Positions 1 to 5,696 of a DNA stretch of 6,620 bases are shown here, piece by piece. The position numbers were made by a program, and so were the translations under genes. The notes beneath the pieces are model-generated. The model had not been told where the DNA came from, did no database searches, and worked only from the letters and a program-made list of their open reading frames with translations. The stretch's first letter is position 1. Each line of letters opens with the position of its first letter. The DNA is from an uncultured Sphingomonadaceae bacterium (GTDB lineage: Bacteria > Pseudomonadota > Alphaproteobacteria > Sphingomonadales > Sphingomonadaceae), in NCBI GenBank assembly GCA_938003725.1, contig CALKXX010000151.1, positions 1 to 6,620 of the forward strand, in the 5' to 3' direction.

Positions 1-672
1 GCCGTCTTGCCCAAATCGTCCCCATTGTTTGAAAAAGAATGCTACTCCGCTGGCCATGCATTGGTCTCTTACTTTAATCGCCCACTCCGGATTCATTGGC
101 CGAGCCTGATTGCCGCTTTCTCCGCCAACTATTACCCAATCAATATTGTCCAGCTGCAACTCTCCAACATCTCCAATAAGGGGTTCGACAGACAAGAACC
201 TGGTGGAAATATTTGCATCTTGCAGGTGGCGTATCCTACTTTTTGCTGGTGAGTCTTCTACAGATACGCCAATCCAAATATTGTTTGGGCATGGTTTAGA
301 TTTGTATCTGTTGTTTATATATTTTTTCATCAATGAACTTCTTTTAGTCAATACTTGAAAGATATGCCAGTCAGCTTCTTCCATTGTGTCAAATACACTA
401 TCGATAAATTTTTTCGGGATCTCTTTGTGAAACAAGTCGCTCATGGAATTCACAAAGATAATTTTGGGTGTCTTCCATTTTAAAGGCTGGGTAACTCGCT
501 CTGGCCGAAGGGTCAGATCAAATCCTGAATTGAAATGATGGCCATCAACTCCGCGAAACCTTTCTGAAAAAGTTTCTGCGTAACAGTGATCGCAACCACG
601 GCTAATTTTGGTGCAACCTGTCACCGGATTCCAAGTTGCATCTGTCCATTCAATTGTGCTGATTGTTGACAT
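1..672 (-). CDS. DUF5131 (phage Gp37/Gp68-type, three-Cys-motif) family protein, 3' end cut by window edge
   Basis: The minus strand is open without a stop from an ATG at 672-670 to the left edge, giving 224 residues. An AGGAG stands 10 bases before the ATG. The N-terminus reads STIEWTDATWNPVTGC and continues to a C20-x6-C27-x2-C30-Y motif, the signature of PF07505/DUF5131. Further family blocks are visible: FVNSMSDLF (about 87-95), FQVLTKR (about 125-131), WIGVSVED (about 153-160), FLSVEPLIGD (about 179-188), VIVGGESG (about 200-207) and FFFKQWG near residue 220. The family is usually about 230-260 residues, so only the C-terminal tail is missing. The spacing of the cysteines and the probable TIM-barrel strands resemble radical-SAM enzymes, but the spacing is not the canonical CX3CX2C and no activity is established as far as I know. 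From memory, such genes often sit beside a partner called TcmP and are common in phages and accessory islands. The gene is AT-rich compared with acnA, which fits horizontal transfer. The family call is firm; the function is unknown. Confidence 0.9.
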   Translation of the reverse strand, partial: MSTISTIEWTDATWNPVTGCTKISRGCDHCYAETFSERFRGVDGHHFNSGFDLTLRPERVTQPLKWKTPKIIFVNSMSDLFHKEIPKKFIDSVFDTMEEADWHIFQVLTKRSSLMKKYINNRYKSKPCPNNIWIGVSVEDSPAKSRIRHLQDANISTRFLSVEPLIGDVGELQLDNIDWVIVGGESGNQARPMNPEWAIKVRDQCMASGVAFFFKQWGRFGQDG

Positions 673-890
673 TTTCCAATTACTCCTGACGCAAATTTCT
701 GATTGAGAATTTGTCTAACGTAAAATTGGTCGGTCTCAAACCAAAATCAAAGTAGATAGTTGATCAGGCCCTTCCACAAATCCAACACATAAGCTAAAGC
801 CCCACTGAACCTGATTCATCAACCGTTTCACGGGCCTTTGGCGCTCTCCCCAAATGGTTGAAACCACTTTCAAACGAAGAAAGACAATTT
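673..890. promoter_or_regulatory. Divergent intergenic region between the DUF5131 gene and acnA
   Basis: These 218 bases must hold the starts of two divergent transcripts. I see no convincing sigma-70 promoter. The best weak candidate for acnA is TTGATC at 760-765, without a good -10 at normal spacing. AGGCCC (766-771) and GGGCCT (835-840) could pair over a long loop in the acnA leader. The composition changes from AT-rich to GC-rich across this stretch, so it may also be the boundary of an inserted segment. No tRNA gene or direct-repeat attachment site is visible. Confidence 0.4.
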
Positions 891-3569
891 ATGACAACCA
901 CCGGCAACGACACTCTCGGCACGCGATCCACTCTCACCGTAAACGGCACTGACTATGCTTATTACTCACTCGCCAAGGCGGCGGATAAGCTGGGCAATAT
1001 CGACAAGCTGCCGTACACGCTGAAGGTGTTGCTGGAGAATATGCTACGTTTTGAAGATGGCGGACATACGGTTGCGGCGGCGGATGCGCAGGCGGTGGTG
1101 GACTGGCAGAAGGATGCGCGGTCGGATAGCGAGATTCAATATCGCCCGGCCCGCGTGCTGATGCAGGATTTTACCGGCGTGCCGGCGGTGGTTGACCTCG
1201 CGGCGATGCGCGATGGCATTAAAGCACTGGGCGGCGATGCGGAGAAGATTAATCCGCAGGTGCCGGTGCATCTGGTGATTGACCACTCGGTGATGGTCGA
1301 TGAATTTGGTACGCCGCAGGCGTTCGAGAACAACGTCGCGCTGGAATATCAGCGCAATATGGAGCGTTATGAATTTCTGAAATGGGGTTCGAAGGCGTTT
1401 GATAATTTCAGCGTGGTTCCCCCTGGAACGGGCATTTGTCATCAGGTGAATCTGGAAAATATTGCCAAGGCGGTATGGAGCTCGACCGATCAAAATGGTG
1501 ATCTGGTCGCCTATCCCGATACCTGTGTTGGCACCGACAGCCATACGACGATGATCAACGGGCTGGGCGTGCTCGGCTGGGGCGTTGGCGGGATTGAGGC
1601 GGAGGCCGCGATGCTGGGCCAGCCGGTATCGATGCTGATCCCCGAAGTTGTTGGTTTCAAGCTCACCGGCGAATTGGCCGAGGGTATTACCGCGACTGAT
1701 CTTGTGCTGACCTGTGTGCAGATGCTGCGCGAAGTGGGCGTGGTCGGGCGCTTTGTGGAATTTTACGGACCGGGTGTGGCGGCGCTCAGCCTCGCGGACC
1801 GGGCGACGATTGCCAATATGGCGCCGGAATATGGGGCGACCTGTGGTTACTTCCCGATTGATGACAAGACGCTGGATTATCTGCGCCTGACGGGCCGCAG
1901 CGAGCAGGATATCGCGCTGTGCGAAGCCTATGCGAAGGAGCAGGGCTTCTGGCGTCTGGACGAGGCGAAGGATGCGATATATTCGAACACGCTTGAGCTG
2001 GATATGACCAGCGTGGTGCCGTCGCTATCGGGACCGAAATTGCCGCAACAGCGCGTGTCTATGGCCGATCTGGATGAAGGGTTTAACCGCGATCTTGGCG
2101 AGGTGTTTGGCGCGAATGACGACGCCGGGCGGGCCCAAGTTGATGGCGAAGATTATAATTTCGGGCACGGAGATGTCGCGATTGCGGCGATTACGTCGTG
2201 CACCAATACATCGAACCCCAGTGTGCTGATCGCCGCAGGTCTGGTCGCGAAAAAGGCGCGCGAGAAGGGGCTTCAAAGGAAACCTTGGGTAAAAAGCTCT
2301 CTTGCGCCGGGGTCACAGGTGGTGACGGACTATCTGGATAAAGCCGGGCTTTCCGATGATCTGGATTATATGGGCTTTAACCTGGTCGGCTATGGCTGCA
2401 CGACCTGTATCGGGAATAGCGGACCTTTGCCTGCGCCGATTAGCAAGGCGATCAATGATAATGGTATTGTTGCGGCGTCGGTATTGTCCGGCAACCGGAA
2501 TTTCGAGGGCCGTGTGTCACAGGATGTACAGGCGAATTATCTCGCCTCGCCGCCGCTGGTTGTTGCTTATGCGCTGAAAGGGACCGTGCGCGAGGATATG
2601 TATGCAACGCCGATTGGGCAGGGCAGCGATGGCGAAGATGTTTACTTGAAGGATATCTGGCCGACCAATGATGAGGTTGCCGCCGCGATGGGCGGGGCGG
2701 TTTCCCGCGATATGTTTATTTCGCGCTATGCCAATGTCTATGACGGCGATGCGGCGTGGCAGGATATCGAAGTGACGGGCGGGGACACCTATCAATGGCG
2801 GGCCGGCTCTACATATGTGGCGAACCCTCCCTATTTTGAAGGCATGGAGATGACGCCAGCGCCTGTTGGAGATATTATTGACGCTAAGACACTGGCATTA
2901 TTAGGGGATTCGATTACGACCGACCATATCTCTCCCGCCGGTGCGATCAAGGAAGACAGCCCAGCAGGCGAATATCTGCGCGATCATCAGGTCAACAAAG
3001 CGGACTTCAACAGCTACGGTTCGCGCCGCGGAAATCACGAAGTCATGATGAGAGGAACTTTCGCAAATATCAGAATCAAAAACATAATGGCCGACGGGAA
3101 AGAAGGCGGCTACACCAAATATAACGGCGAGATCATGCCGATCTATGACGCTGCGATGCGTCACAAGGCGGATGGCAATGACTTGGTCGTTATCGGCGGT
3201 GAGCAATATGGTACGGGTTCTTCCCGCGACTGGGCAGCGAAGGGCACCAACCTGCTAGGCGTGAAGGCTGTAATTGTCGAAAGCTATGAGCGTATTCACC
3301 GGAGCAACCTGATCGGCATGGGCGTTCTGCCTCTGCAATTTTCCGAAGGGGTCGATCGCAATACGCTGAGTCTCGATGGTAGCGAGAGCTTCACGATCAA
3401 GGGCGTTGCAACGCTTGATCCGCGTCAGGAAGTTGAGGTTGAAATGACCCGTGCTGACGGCACCACTTCGACCTTCAAGACGTTATGCCGCATCGATACC
3501 GGGAATGAGATGGAATATTTCCTCAATGGTGGCATATTGCATTACGTGCTGCGCAACCTAGCGGGGTAA
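891..3569 (+). CDS. acnA: Aconitate hydratase A (aconitase), [4Fe-4S] enzyme of the TCA cycle
   Basis: The product interconverts citrate and isocitrate through cis-aconitate in the cytoplasm. The 892 residues match the normal length of AcnA/IRP-type aconitases (E. coli AcnA has 891). The cluster ligands are C437 in the SCTNTSNP block and C503 and C506 in GCTTCIGNSG. Substrate-site motifs include DSHTT (216-220), LGDSITTDHISPAG (about 671-684) and the swivel-domain GTGSSRDWA with S777, S778 and R779. The order is domains 1-3, a linker, then the C-terminal swivel domain, all complete and unbroken. I chose the ATG at 891, preceded by a purine-rich GAAGAAAGA, because the protein then begins MTTTGNDTLG as in sphingomonad AcnA from memory. 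An in-frame TTG at 858 would add 11 residues that look like leader. The gene appears monocistronic: a divergent gene lies upstream and a palindrome follows. Identity is near certain. Confidence 0.98.
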   Translation: MTTTGNDTLGTRSTLTVNGTDYAYYSLAKAADKLGNIDKLPYTLKVLLENMLRFEDGGHTVAAADAQAVVDWQKDARSDSEIQYRPARVLMQDFTGVPAVVDLAAMRDGIKALGGDAEKINPQVPVHLVIDHSVMVDEFGTPQAFENNVALEYQRNMERYEFLKWGSKAFDNFSVVPPGTGICHQVNLENIAKAVWSSTDQNGDLVAYPDTCVGTDSHTTMINGLGVLGWGVGGIEAEAAMLGQPVSMLIPEVVGFKLTGELAEGITATDLVLTCVQMLREVGVVGRFVEFYGPGVAALSLADRATIANMAPEYGATCGYFPIDDKTLDYLRLTGRSEQDIALCEAYAKEQGFWRLDEAKDAIYSNTLELDMTSVVPSLSGPKLPQQRVSMADLDEGFNRDLGEVFGANDDAGRAQVDGEDYNFGHGDVAIAAITSCTNTSNPSVLIAAGLVAKKAREKGLQRKPWVKSSLAPGSQVVTDYLDKAGLSDDLDYMGFNLVGYGCTTCIGNSGPLPAPISKAINDNGIVAASVLSGNRNFEGRVSQDVQANYLASPPLVVAYALKGTVREDMYATPIGQGSDGEDVYLKDIWPTNDEVAAAMGGAVSRDMFISRYANVYDGDAAWQDIEVTGGDTYQWRAGSTYVANPPYFEGMEMTPAPVGDIIDAKTLALLGDSITTDHISPAGAIKEDSPAGEYLRDHQVNKADFNSYGSRRGNHEVMMRGTFANIRIKNIMADGKEGGYTKYNGEIMPIYDAAMRHKADGNDLVVIGGEQYGTGSSRDWAAKGTNLLGVKAVIVESYERIHRSNLIGMGVLPLQFSEGVDRNTLSLDGSESFTIKGVATLDPRQEVEVEMTRADGTTSTFKTLCRIDTGNEMEYFLNGGILHYVLRNLAG

Positions 3570-3578
3570 TCTCTCGCA

Positions 3579-3589
3579 CCCCCCCCCCC
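3579..3589. repeat. Poly-C tract of 11 bases, 9 bases after the acnA stop
   Basis: An uninterrupted run of 11 C begins 9 bases after the TAA of acnA. It is flanked by TCTCT (3570-3574) and AGAGA (3594-3598), which could pair with the C-run in the loop. It lies outside any coding region I can support, so length changes would not shift a reading frame. The transcript here is C-rich and G-poor, which is compatible with a Rho-loading region, but that is inference. Confidence 0.85.
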
Positions 3590-3612
3590 TCACAGAGAAA
3601 GTTCAGACCAAA

Positions 3613-3657
3613 GCACAACCCGGCGTCAGCAAAATTTTGCGACCGTCCGGTTTGTGC
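3613..3657. repeat. 45-bp imperfect palindrome behind acnA, possible terminator
   Basis: The outer arms GCACAACCCGG (3613-3623) and CCGGTTTGTGC (3647-3657) pair at 10 of 11 positions. Inside them GTC (3625-3627) pairs with GAC (3641-3643) around a bulged A, and GCAAAATTTTGC (3629-3640) is a perfect 12-bp palindrome. In RNA this would fold into one long interrupted stem. There is no strong U-tract after it, so it may be a weak or Rho-assisted terminator, an mRNA-stabilising 3' structure, or a dispersed repeat. The pairing is visible; the role is inferred. Confidence 0.65.
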
Positions 3658-3767
3658 GAGTTTATATCTGTACTGATATGGAGCGAATAGTGTCAATCAG
3701 GAGCGCTGCATCGGCCTTCAAACCGCTATTTAAAGCTGAATCTGGCATGAATATGTTGTAATAATCG

Positions 3768-3797
3768 TTGTTAATCAATCACTAAGATTGATATGAA
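3768..3797 (+). promoter_or_regulatory. Candidate promoter with operator-like palindrome for the His/Arg-rich protein gene
   Basis: TTGTTA (3768-3773) and TATGAA (3792-3797) are separated by 18 bases and each match the sigma-70 consensus at 4 of 6 positions. The spacer is filled by a perfect inverted repeat, ATCAATC (3774-3780) and GATTGAT (3786-3792) around ACTAA. A dimeric repressor bound here would cover the promoter. The site lies 60 bases before the start codon. The palindrome is certain; promoter and operator roles are inferred. Confidence 0.35.
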
Positions 3798-3856
3798 GAA
3801 AATTGTGTAACGATGCGACAACTTTTGGCGAATTCCATGATGAAAGGAATTTGAAC

Positions 3857-4219
3857 ATGAAAAAGTTACTCGCAGTTGGATTGGCTGCCGCTGGCACGAT
3901 CATGGTTATTTCACCGGCTCAGGCCGCGGAAGTTGATATCTCGGTCACCGGCCCGGTGGTATCGGATAGCATATCATCCGTCGAAGTCTTAGCTGATCAA
4001 GTTAAGGAAGATAAGGTAGAGCTGCGCCGGAGTGGGCGTCATTTTCGAAGCGGGCGTCATTTTCGAAGCGGACGGCATTTTGGACGGAATCACTTCAAGG
4101 GCCGTCACTTCAAAGGGCATCATCTGAAACGCAAACACTTCAAGAAGCGTCATTTCCGAGGAAGCCGTTTTGGCCATCGGGGCTTTCGAGGTCGCCATTT
4201 CGGGCATCGCAGATTTTAG
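3857..4219 (+). CDS. Exported small protein with His/Arg/Phe-rich C-terminal repeats, unknown function
   Basis: The 120-residue product begins MKKLLAVGLAAAGTIMVISP and has a probable Sec signal peptide ending in AQA, cleaved near residue 23, so it should reach the periplasm or outside. Mature residues 24-56 are acidic (eight Asp/Glu, two Lys). From 57 on the chain is strongly basic, with 18 Arg, 6 Lys, 12 His and 11 Phe in 64 residues. Three RSGRHF hexapeptides (58-75) lead into an exact five-residue rhythm of [H/R/G]-[F/L] pairs at 74-75, 79-80 and so on up to the last residue, F120. There is no cysteine and no domain I recognise. The ATG at 3857 is chosen because AAAGGAA (3843-3849) stands 7 bases before it; an in-frame TTG at 3803 would put 18 residues before the signal peptide. 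Metal binding, nucleic-acid or membrane binding, and antimicrobial action are all possible guesses. The gene is real with good confidence; its role is unknown. Confidence 0.8.
   Translation: MKKLLAVGLAAAGTIMVISPAQAAEVDISVTGPVVSDSISSVEVLADQVKEDKVELRRSGRHFRSGRHFRSGRHFGRNHFKGRHFKGHHLKRKHFKKRHFRGSRFGHRGFRGRHFGHRRF
4028..4081 (+). repeat. Three tandem 18-bp repeats inside the His/Arg-rich gene
   Basis: Copies at 4028-4045, 4046-4063 and 4064-4081 share the unit CGAAGCGGGCGTCATTTT. Copies 1 and 2 differ at two positions and copies 2 and 3 at two positions. Each encodes RSGRHF in frame. The near identity at DNA level points to recent duplication by slippage or unequal recombination, so copy number may vary between strains. 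Confidence 0.9.
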
Positions 4220-4230
4220 TCACCAGTTTA

Positions 4231-4285
4231 TAAGCTGCTCCTATTCAACAGCTTACATTATTCCGAGATATTTAAAATCTCGGAA
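4231..4285 (+). terminator. Two successive hairpins after the His/Arg-rich gene, likely 3' end of its mRNA
   Basis: The first hairpin pairs TAAGCTG (4231-4237) with CAGCTTA (4249-4255) over an 11-base loop. The second pairs TTCCGAGAT (4261-4269) with ATCTCGGAA (4277-4285), a perfect 9-bp stem with a 7-base loop. They start 11 bases after the stop codon. Neither is followed by a clear U-tract, so intrinsic termination is uncertain; protection of the 3' end is an alternative. Confidence 0.5.
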
Positions 4286-4323
4286 CCTAGCCCGCCACAG
4301 CGTTGATGTGGTAGGGTCGCAGG

Positions 4324-4358
4324 GTCAAGCGGCGTTCCCAATGGGGGCGTCGCTTGAT
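4324..4358. repeat. Inverted repeat upstream of the CMD-like gene
   Basis: GTCAAGCGGCG (4324-4334) pairs with CGTCGCTTGAT (4348-4358) over 11 positions with two G-U pairs and a 13-base loop. A smaller CCACA/TGTGG stem lies just before it, around 4293-4309. Together with the hairpins at 4231-4285 this makes the whole spacer rich in structure. It could be leader RNA, a small RNA or a protein site; nothing in it matches a riboswitch I know. Confidence 0.45.
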
Positions 4359-4383
4359 TTCCGTTTGGGCTTTGGCGCTAAAT
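4354..4383 (+). promoter_or_regulatory. Weak candidate promoter for the CMD-VOC operon
   Basis: TTGATT (4354-4359) and CTAAAT (4378-4383) are 18 bases apart and resemble sigma-70 -35 and -10 boxes. The pair lies about 80 bases before the start codon at 4461. The -35 box overlaps the right arm of the inverted repeat ending at 4358. The assignment is by consensus only. Confidence 0.25.
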
Positions 4384-4440
4384 TTGATGGAGCATCATAG
4401 GCCCATTTCCTATTTCGCGAGATTGCGGATGCCGTTAGTC

Positions 4441-4455
4441 TCTCCGGATAGGAGA
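4441..4455 (+). promoter_or_regulatory. Shine-Dalgarno of the CMD-like gene inside a small hairpin
   Basis: The ribosome binding site AGGAGA (4450-4455) is 5 bases before the ATG at 4461. TCTCC (4441-4445) is exactly complementary to GGAGA (4451-4455) with a 5-base loop, so the site could be partly hidden in the mRNA. A 5-bp stem is weak and may arise by chance. Confidence 0.4.
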
Positions 4456-4460
4456 ACGAC

Positions 4461-5108
4461 ATGCCGCGACTGCGTGAAATCCCCCGATCGGAAGTGACTG
4501 ACGATTTTGTTTTGACGCTTTACAATACCCTGTTTGGCGAGCGTGATCCCGTGGCCGAGCCGGGAACCGCAACCGGAACACCGGGCAACTGGTGGACCGT
4601 GTTCGCACAAGTACCCGATGCTTTTAAGCACACCACCGAAGGTTTCGGCTTCTATCGGTCTTCCAATCGCAAGCTCAGCTCAAAACTGCGTGAGCTTGGG
4701 CAAATACGTGCAGGATACGGGGTGGGATCTCAATTTGTCTATTCACAGCATAGCAAAGCTATGCGTTTTGAAGGTTATTCTGAAGAGCAAGTCGCGGCCA
4801 TCCCAAATTGGTCGACGGCGGATTGCTTTGACGAGACCGAACGCGCTGTTTTGGCTTACACGGATTGTTTGGTTTTGCAGCACGGCAGAGTTCCAGACGG
4901 TATTTTCGATGCACTGAAAAAGCATCTGAGCGAAGTTGAGATCATTGAACTTACTTACATCACTTGCACATATATGATGCATGCAGTGATGAGCCGGGCG
5001 CTGAAATTGGAATTTGATGATGTACCGGAACCTGTGGTTGAGGTCCCGGCTCCCGAAGGCGCGACTGCGGATGTTATGGGTATGGTCGACAAGAGGAAGA
5101 ACGAATAA
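4461..5108 (+). CDS. Carboxymuconolactone decarboxylase / AhpD-like family protein
   Basis: The 215-residue protein has the all-helical CMD-like fold (PF02627 type). The core block runs LRELGQIRAGYGVGSQFVYSQHSKA (about 76-100), where family members typically have E...[C]EYEWAQH. E78 and H97 are retained, but the position of the family cysteine is S90, and there is no CxxC, so an AhpD-like thiol peroxidase activity is not supported. SEEQVAAIP (108-115) and the helix after DETERAVLAYTD (124-135) are also typical, and a further helical region covers about 155-185. The C-terminal 30 residues are Pro/Glu/Val-rich and probably flexible. The ATG at 4461 follows AGGAGA at 5 bases. The next gene starts 57 bases after the stop on the same strand, so the two are probably cotranscribed. 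Related genes are often in catabolic clusters for aromatics or steroids, but the substrate cannot be told here. Confidence 0.85.
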   Translation: MPRLREIPRSEVTDDFVLTLYNTLFGERDPVAEPGTATGTPGNWWTVFAQVPDAFKHTTEGFGFYRSSNRKLSSKLRELGQIRAGYGVGSQFVYSQHSKAMRFEGYSEEQVAAIPNWSTADCFDETERAVLAYTDCLVLQHGRVPDGIFDALKKHLSEVEIIELTYITCTYMMHAVMSRALKLEFDDVPEPVVEVPAPEGATADVMGMVDKRKNE

Positions 5109-5118
5109 CAAAACCACC

Positions 5119-5144
5119 GTTATTCCGGCCAAAGTGGGAATGAC
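5119..5144. repeat. REP-like hairpin between the CMD-like and VOC genes
   Basis: GTTATTCC (5119-5126) pairs with GGAATGAC (5137-5144) over 8 positions including one G-U pair, with a 10-base loop. Read on the minus strand it begins GTCATTCCCAC, resembling the widespread GTCATTCCCGC-type intergenic palindromes of many proteobacteria. It fills most of the 57-base spacer and ends 6 bases before the next Shine-Dalgarno. It could be a degenerate dispersed repeat or an mRNA processing or stabilising element. The resemblance is from memory. Confidence 0.5.
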
Positions 5145-5165
5145 CCGTTGAAGGAGATAAGAAGG

Positions 5166-5696
5166 ATGTCCTACCACCATCTCGCACTTGCCGCGCAAGA
5201 TATGCAGGCGATCCATGCCTTTTATGAAGGCATCATGGATTTCGAACTGGTCAAAGTTGAAATTGCACCCGTCATGGGTGGCGGATGGGGCAAGCATTTT
5301 TTCTATCGTATGGACGGCGATGACAGCAAGTTTATCGCTTTTTGGGAGTTGATGGATACGCCCGCAGAAAGCGACTATTCGTACGATTTGAACGACGCAG
5401 CGGGCACACCGCAGGGCACCAACCACTACAGCTTTTCTGTGGATAGTCTGGAAGAGCTGGACGCATGGCGAGCCAAGTGGAACGCGGCGGGGCTAGATGT
5501 GTTGGAGATCGATCATAATTGGTGCCGATCCATCTACACCCGTGACCCTAACGGCAACATGGTGGAATTTTGTCTAACGACCGGCAGCTTTGACAATGAA
5601 GATCGCAAGCGGGCTATTGCCGCGCTGGGTGAAAAGGAAATGAATGCCTCCCCGCCGCCTGCGATGATGAAGCAATGGCTCGCTGCCGATGCCTAG
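5166..5696 (+). CDS. VOC family protein (glyoxalase/bleomycin resistance/dioxygenase fold)
   Basis: This 176-residue protein has two beta-alpha-beta-beta-beta modules. It opens SYHHLALAAQDMQAIHAFYEGIMDF, with the usual His on strand 1 (H5, or H4), then E61 in FIAFWEL, H87 in NHYSFSV and E134 in DPNGNMVEF. These are the expected ligands for a divalent metal, so a metal-dependent enzyme such as a ring-cleaving dioxygenase, lyase or isomerase is likely; the substrate is unknown. A tail of about 35 residues follows the second module and is longer than in minimal VOC proteins. I chose the ATG at 5166 because AAGGAG (5151-5156) lies 9 bases before it; the in-frame TTG at 5148 is upstream of that site. 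The gene sits behind the CMD-like gene and probably shares its transcript. Its stop codon directly abuts the stop of the opposing gene. Confidence 0.88.
   Translation: MSYHHLALAAQDMQAIHAFYEGIMDFELVKVEIAPVMGGGWGKHFFYRMDGDDSKFIAFWELMDTPAESDYSYDLNDAAGTPQGTNHYSFSVDSLEELDAWRAKWNAAGLDVLEIDHNWCRSIYTRDPNGNMVEFCLTTGSFDNEDRKRAIAALGEKEMNASPPPAMMKQWLAADA

Noticed and set aside
7..358. Two overlapping plus-strand frames of about 80 residues
   Set aside because: They lie opposite the DUF5131 gene, whose conserved blocks run through the same bases, and they show no family features or ribosome sites.
858..890. TTG at 858 as the acnA start, adding 11 residues
   Set aside because: The ATG at 891 has a purine-rich ribosome site and gives the expected AcnA N-terminus and length.
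1044..3206. Several antisense frames and one plus-strand frame within acnA, the longest 166 residues
   Set aside because: They are shadows of the strongly biased acnA codons; the translations are Arg/His/Ile-rich with no recognisable domain.
3803..3856. TTG start giving an 18-residue extension to the His/Arg-rich protein
   Set aside because: It would bury the signal peptide; the ATG at 3857 has a well-placed AAAGGAA.
4028..4081. CRISPR-like tandem repeat
   Set aside because: The units are directly adjacent without spacers and encode RSGRHF in frame, so this is a coding repeat.
3989..4400. Frames on both strands overlapping the repeat gene and its downstream spacer
   Set aside because: They arise from the repetitive DNA read in other frames; neither has a ribosome site or sensible composition.
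5148..5165. TTG start for the plus-strand VOC gene
   Set aside because: The TTG precedes the AAGGAG that serves the ATG at 5166, and the VOC fold begins right after that ATG.
4743..5426. A 227-residue minus-strand frame across the CMD-like and VOC genes
   Set aside because: It overlaps two well-supported genes on the opposite strand and bridges their spacer; no motif or ribosome site supports it.
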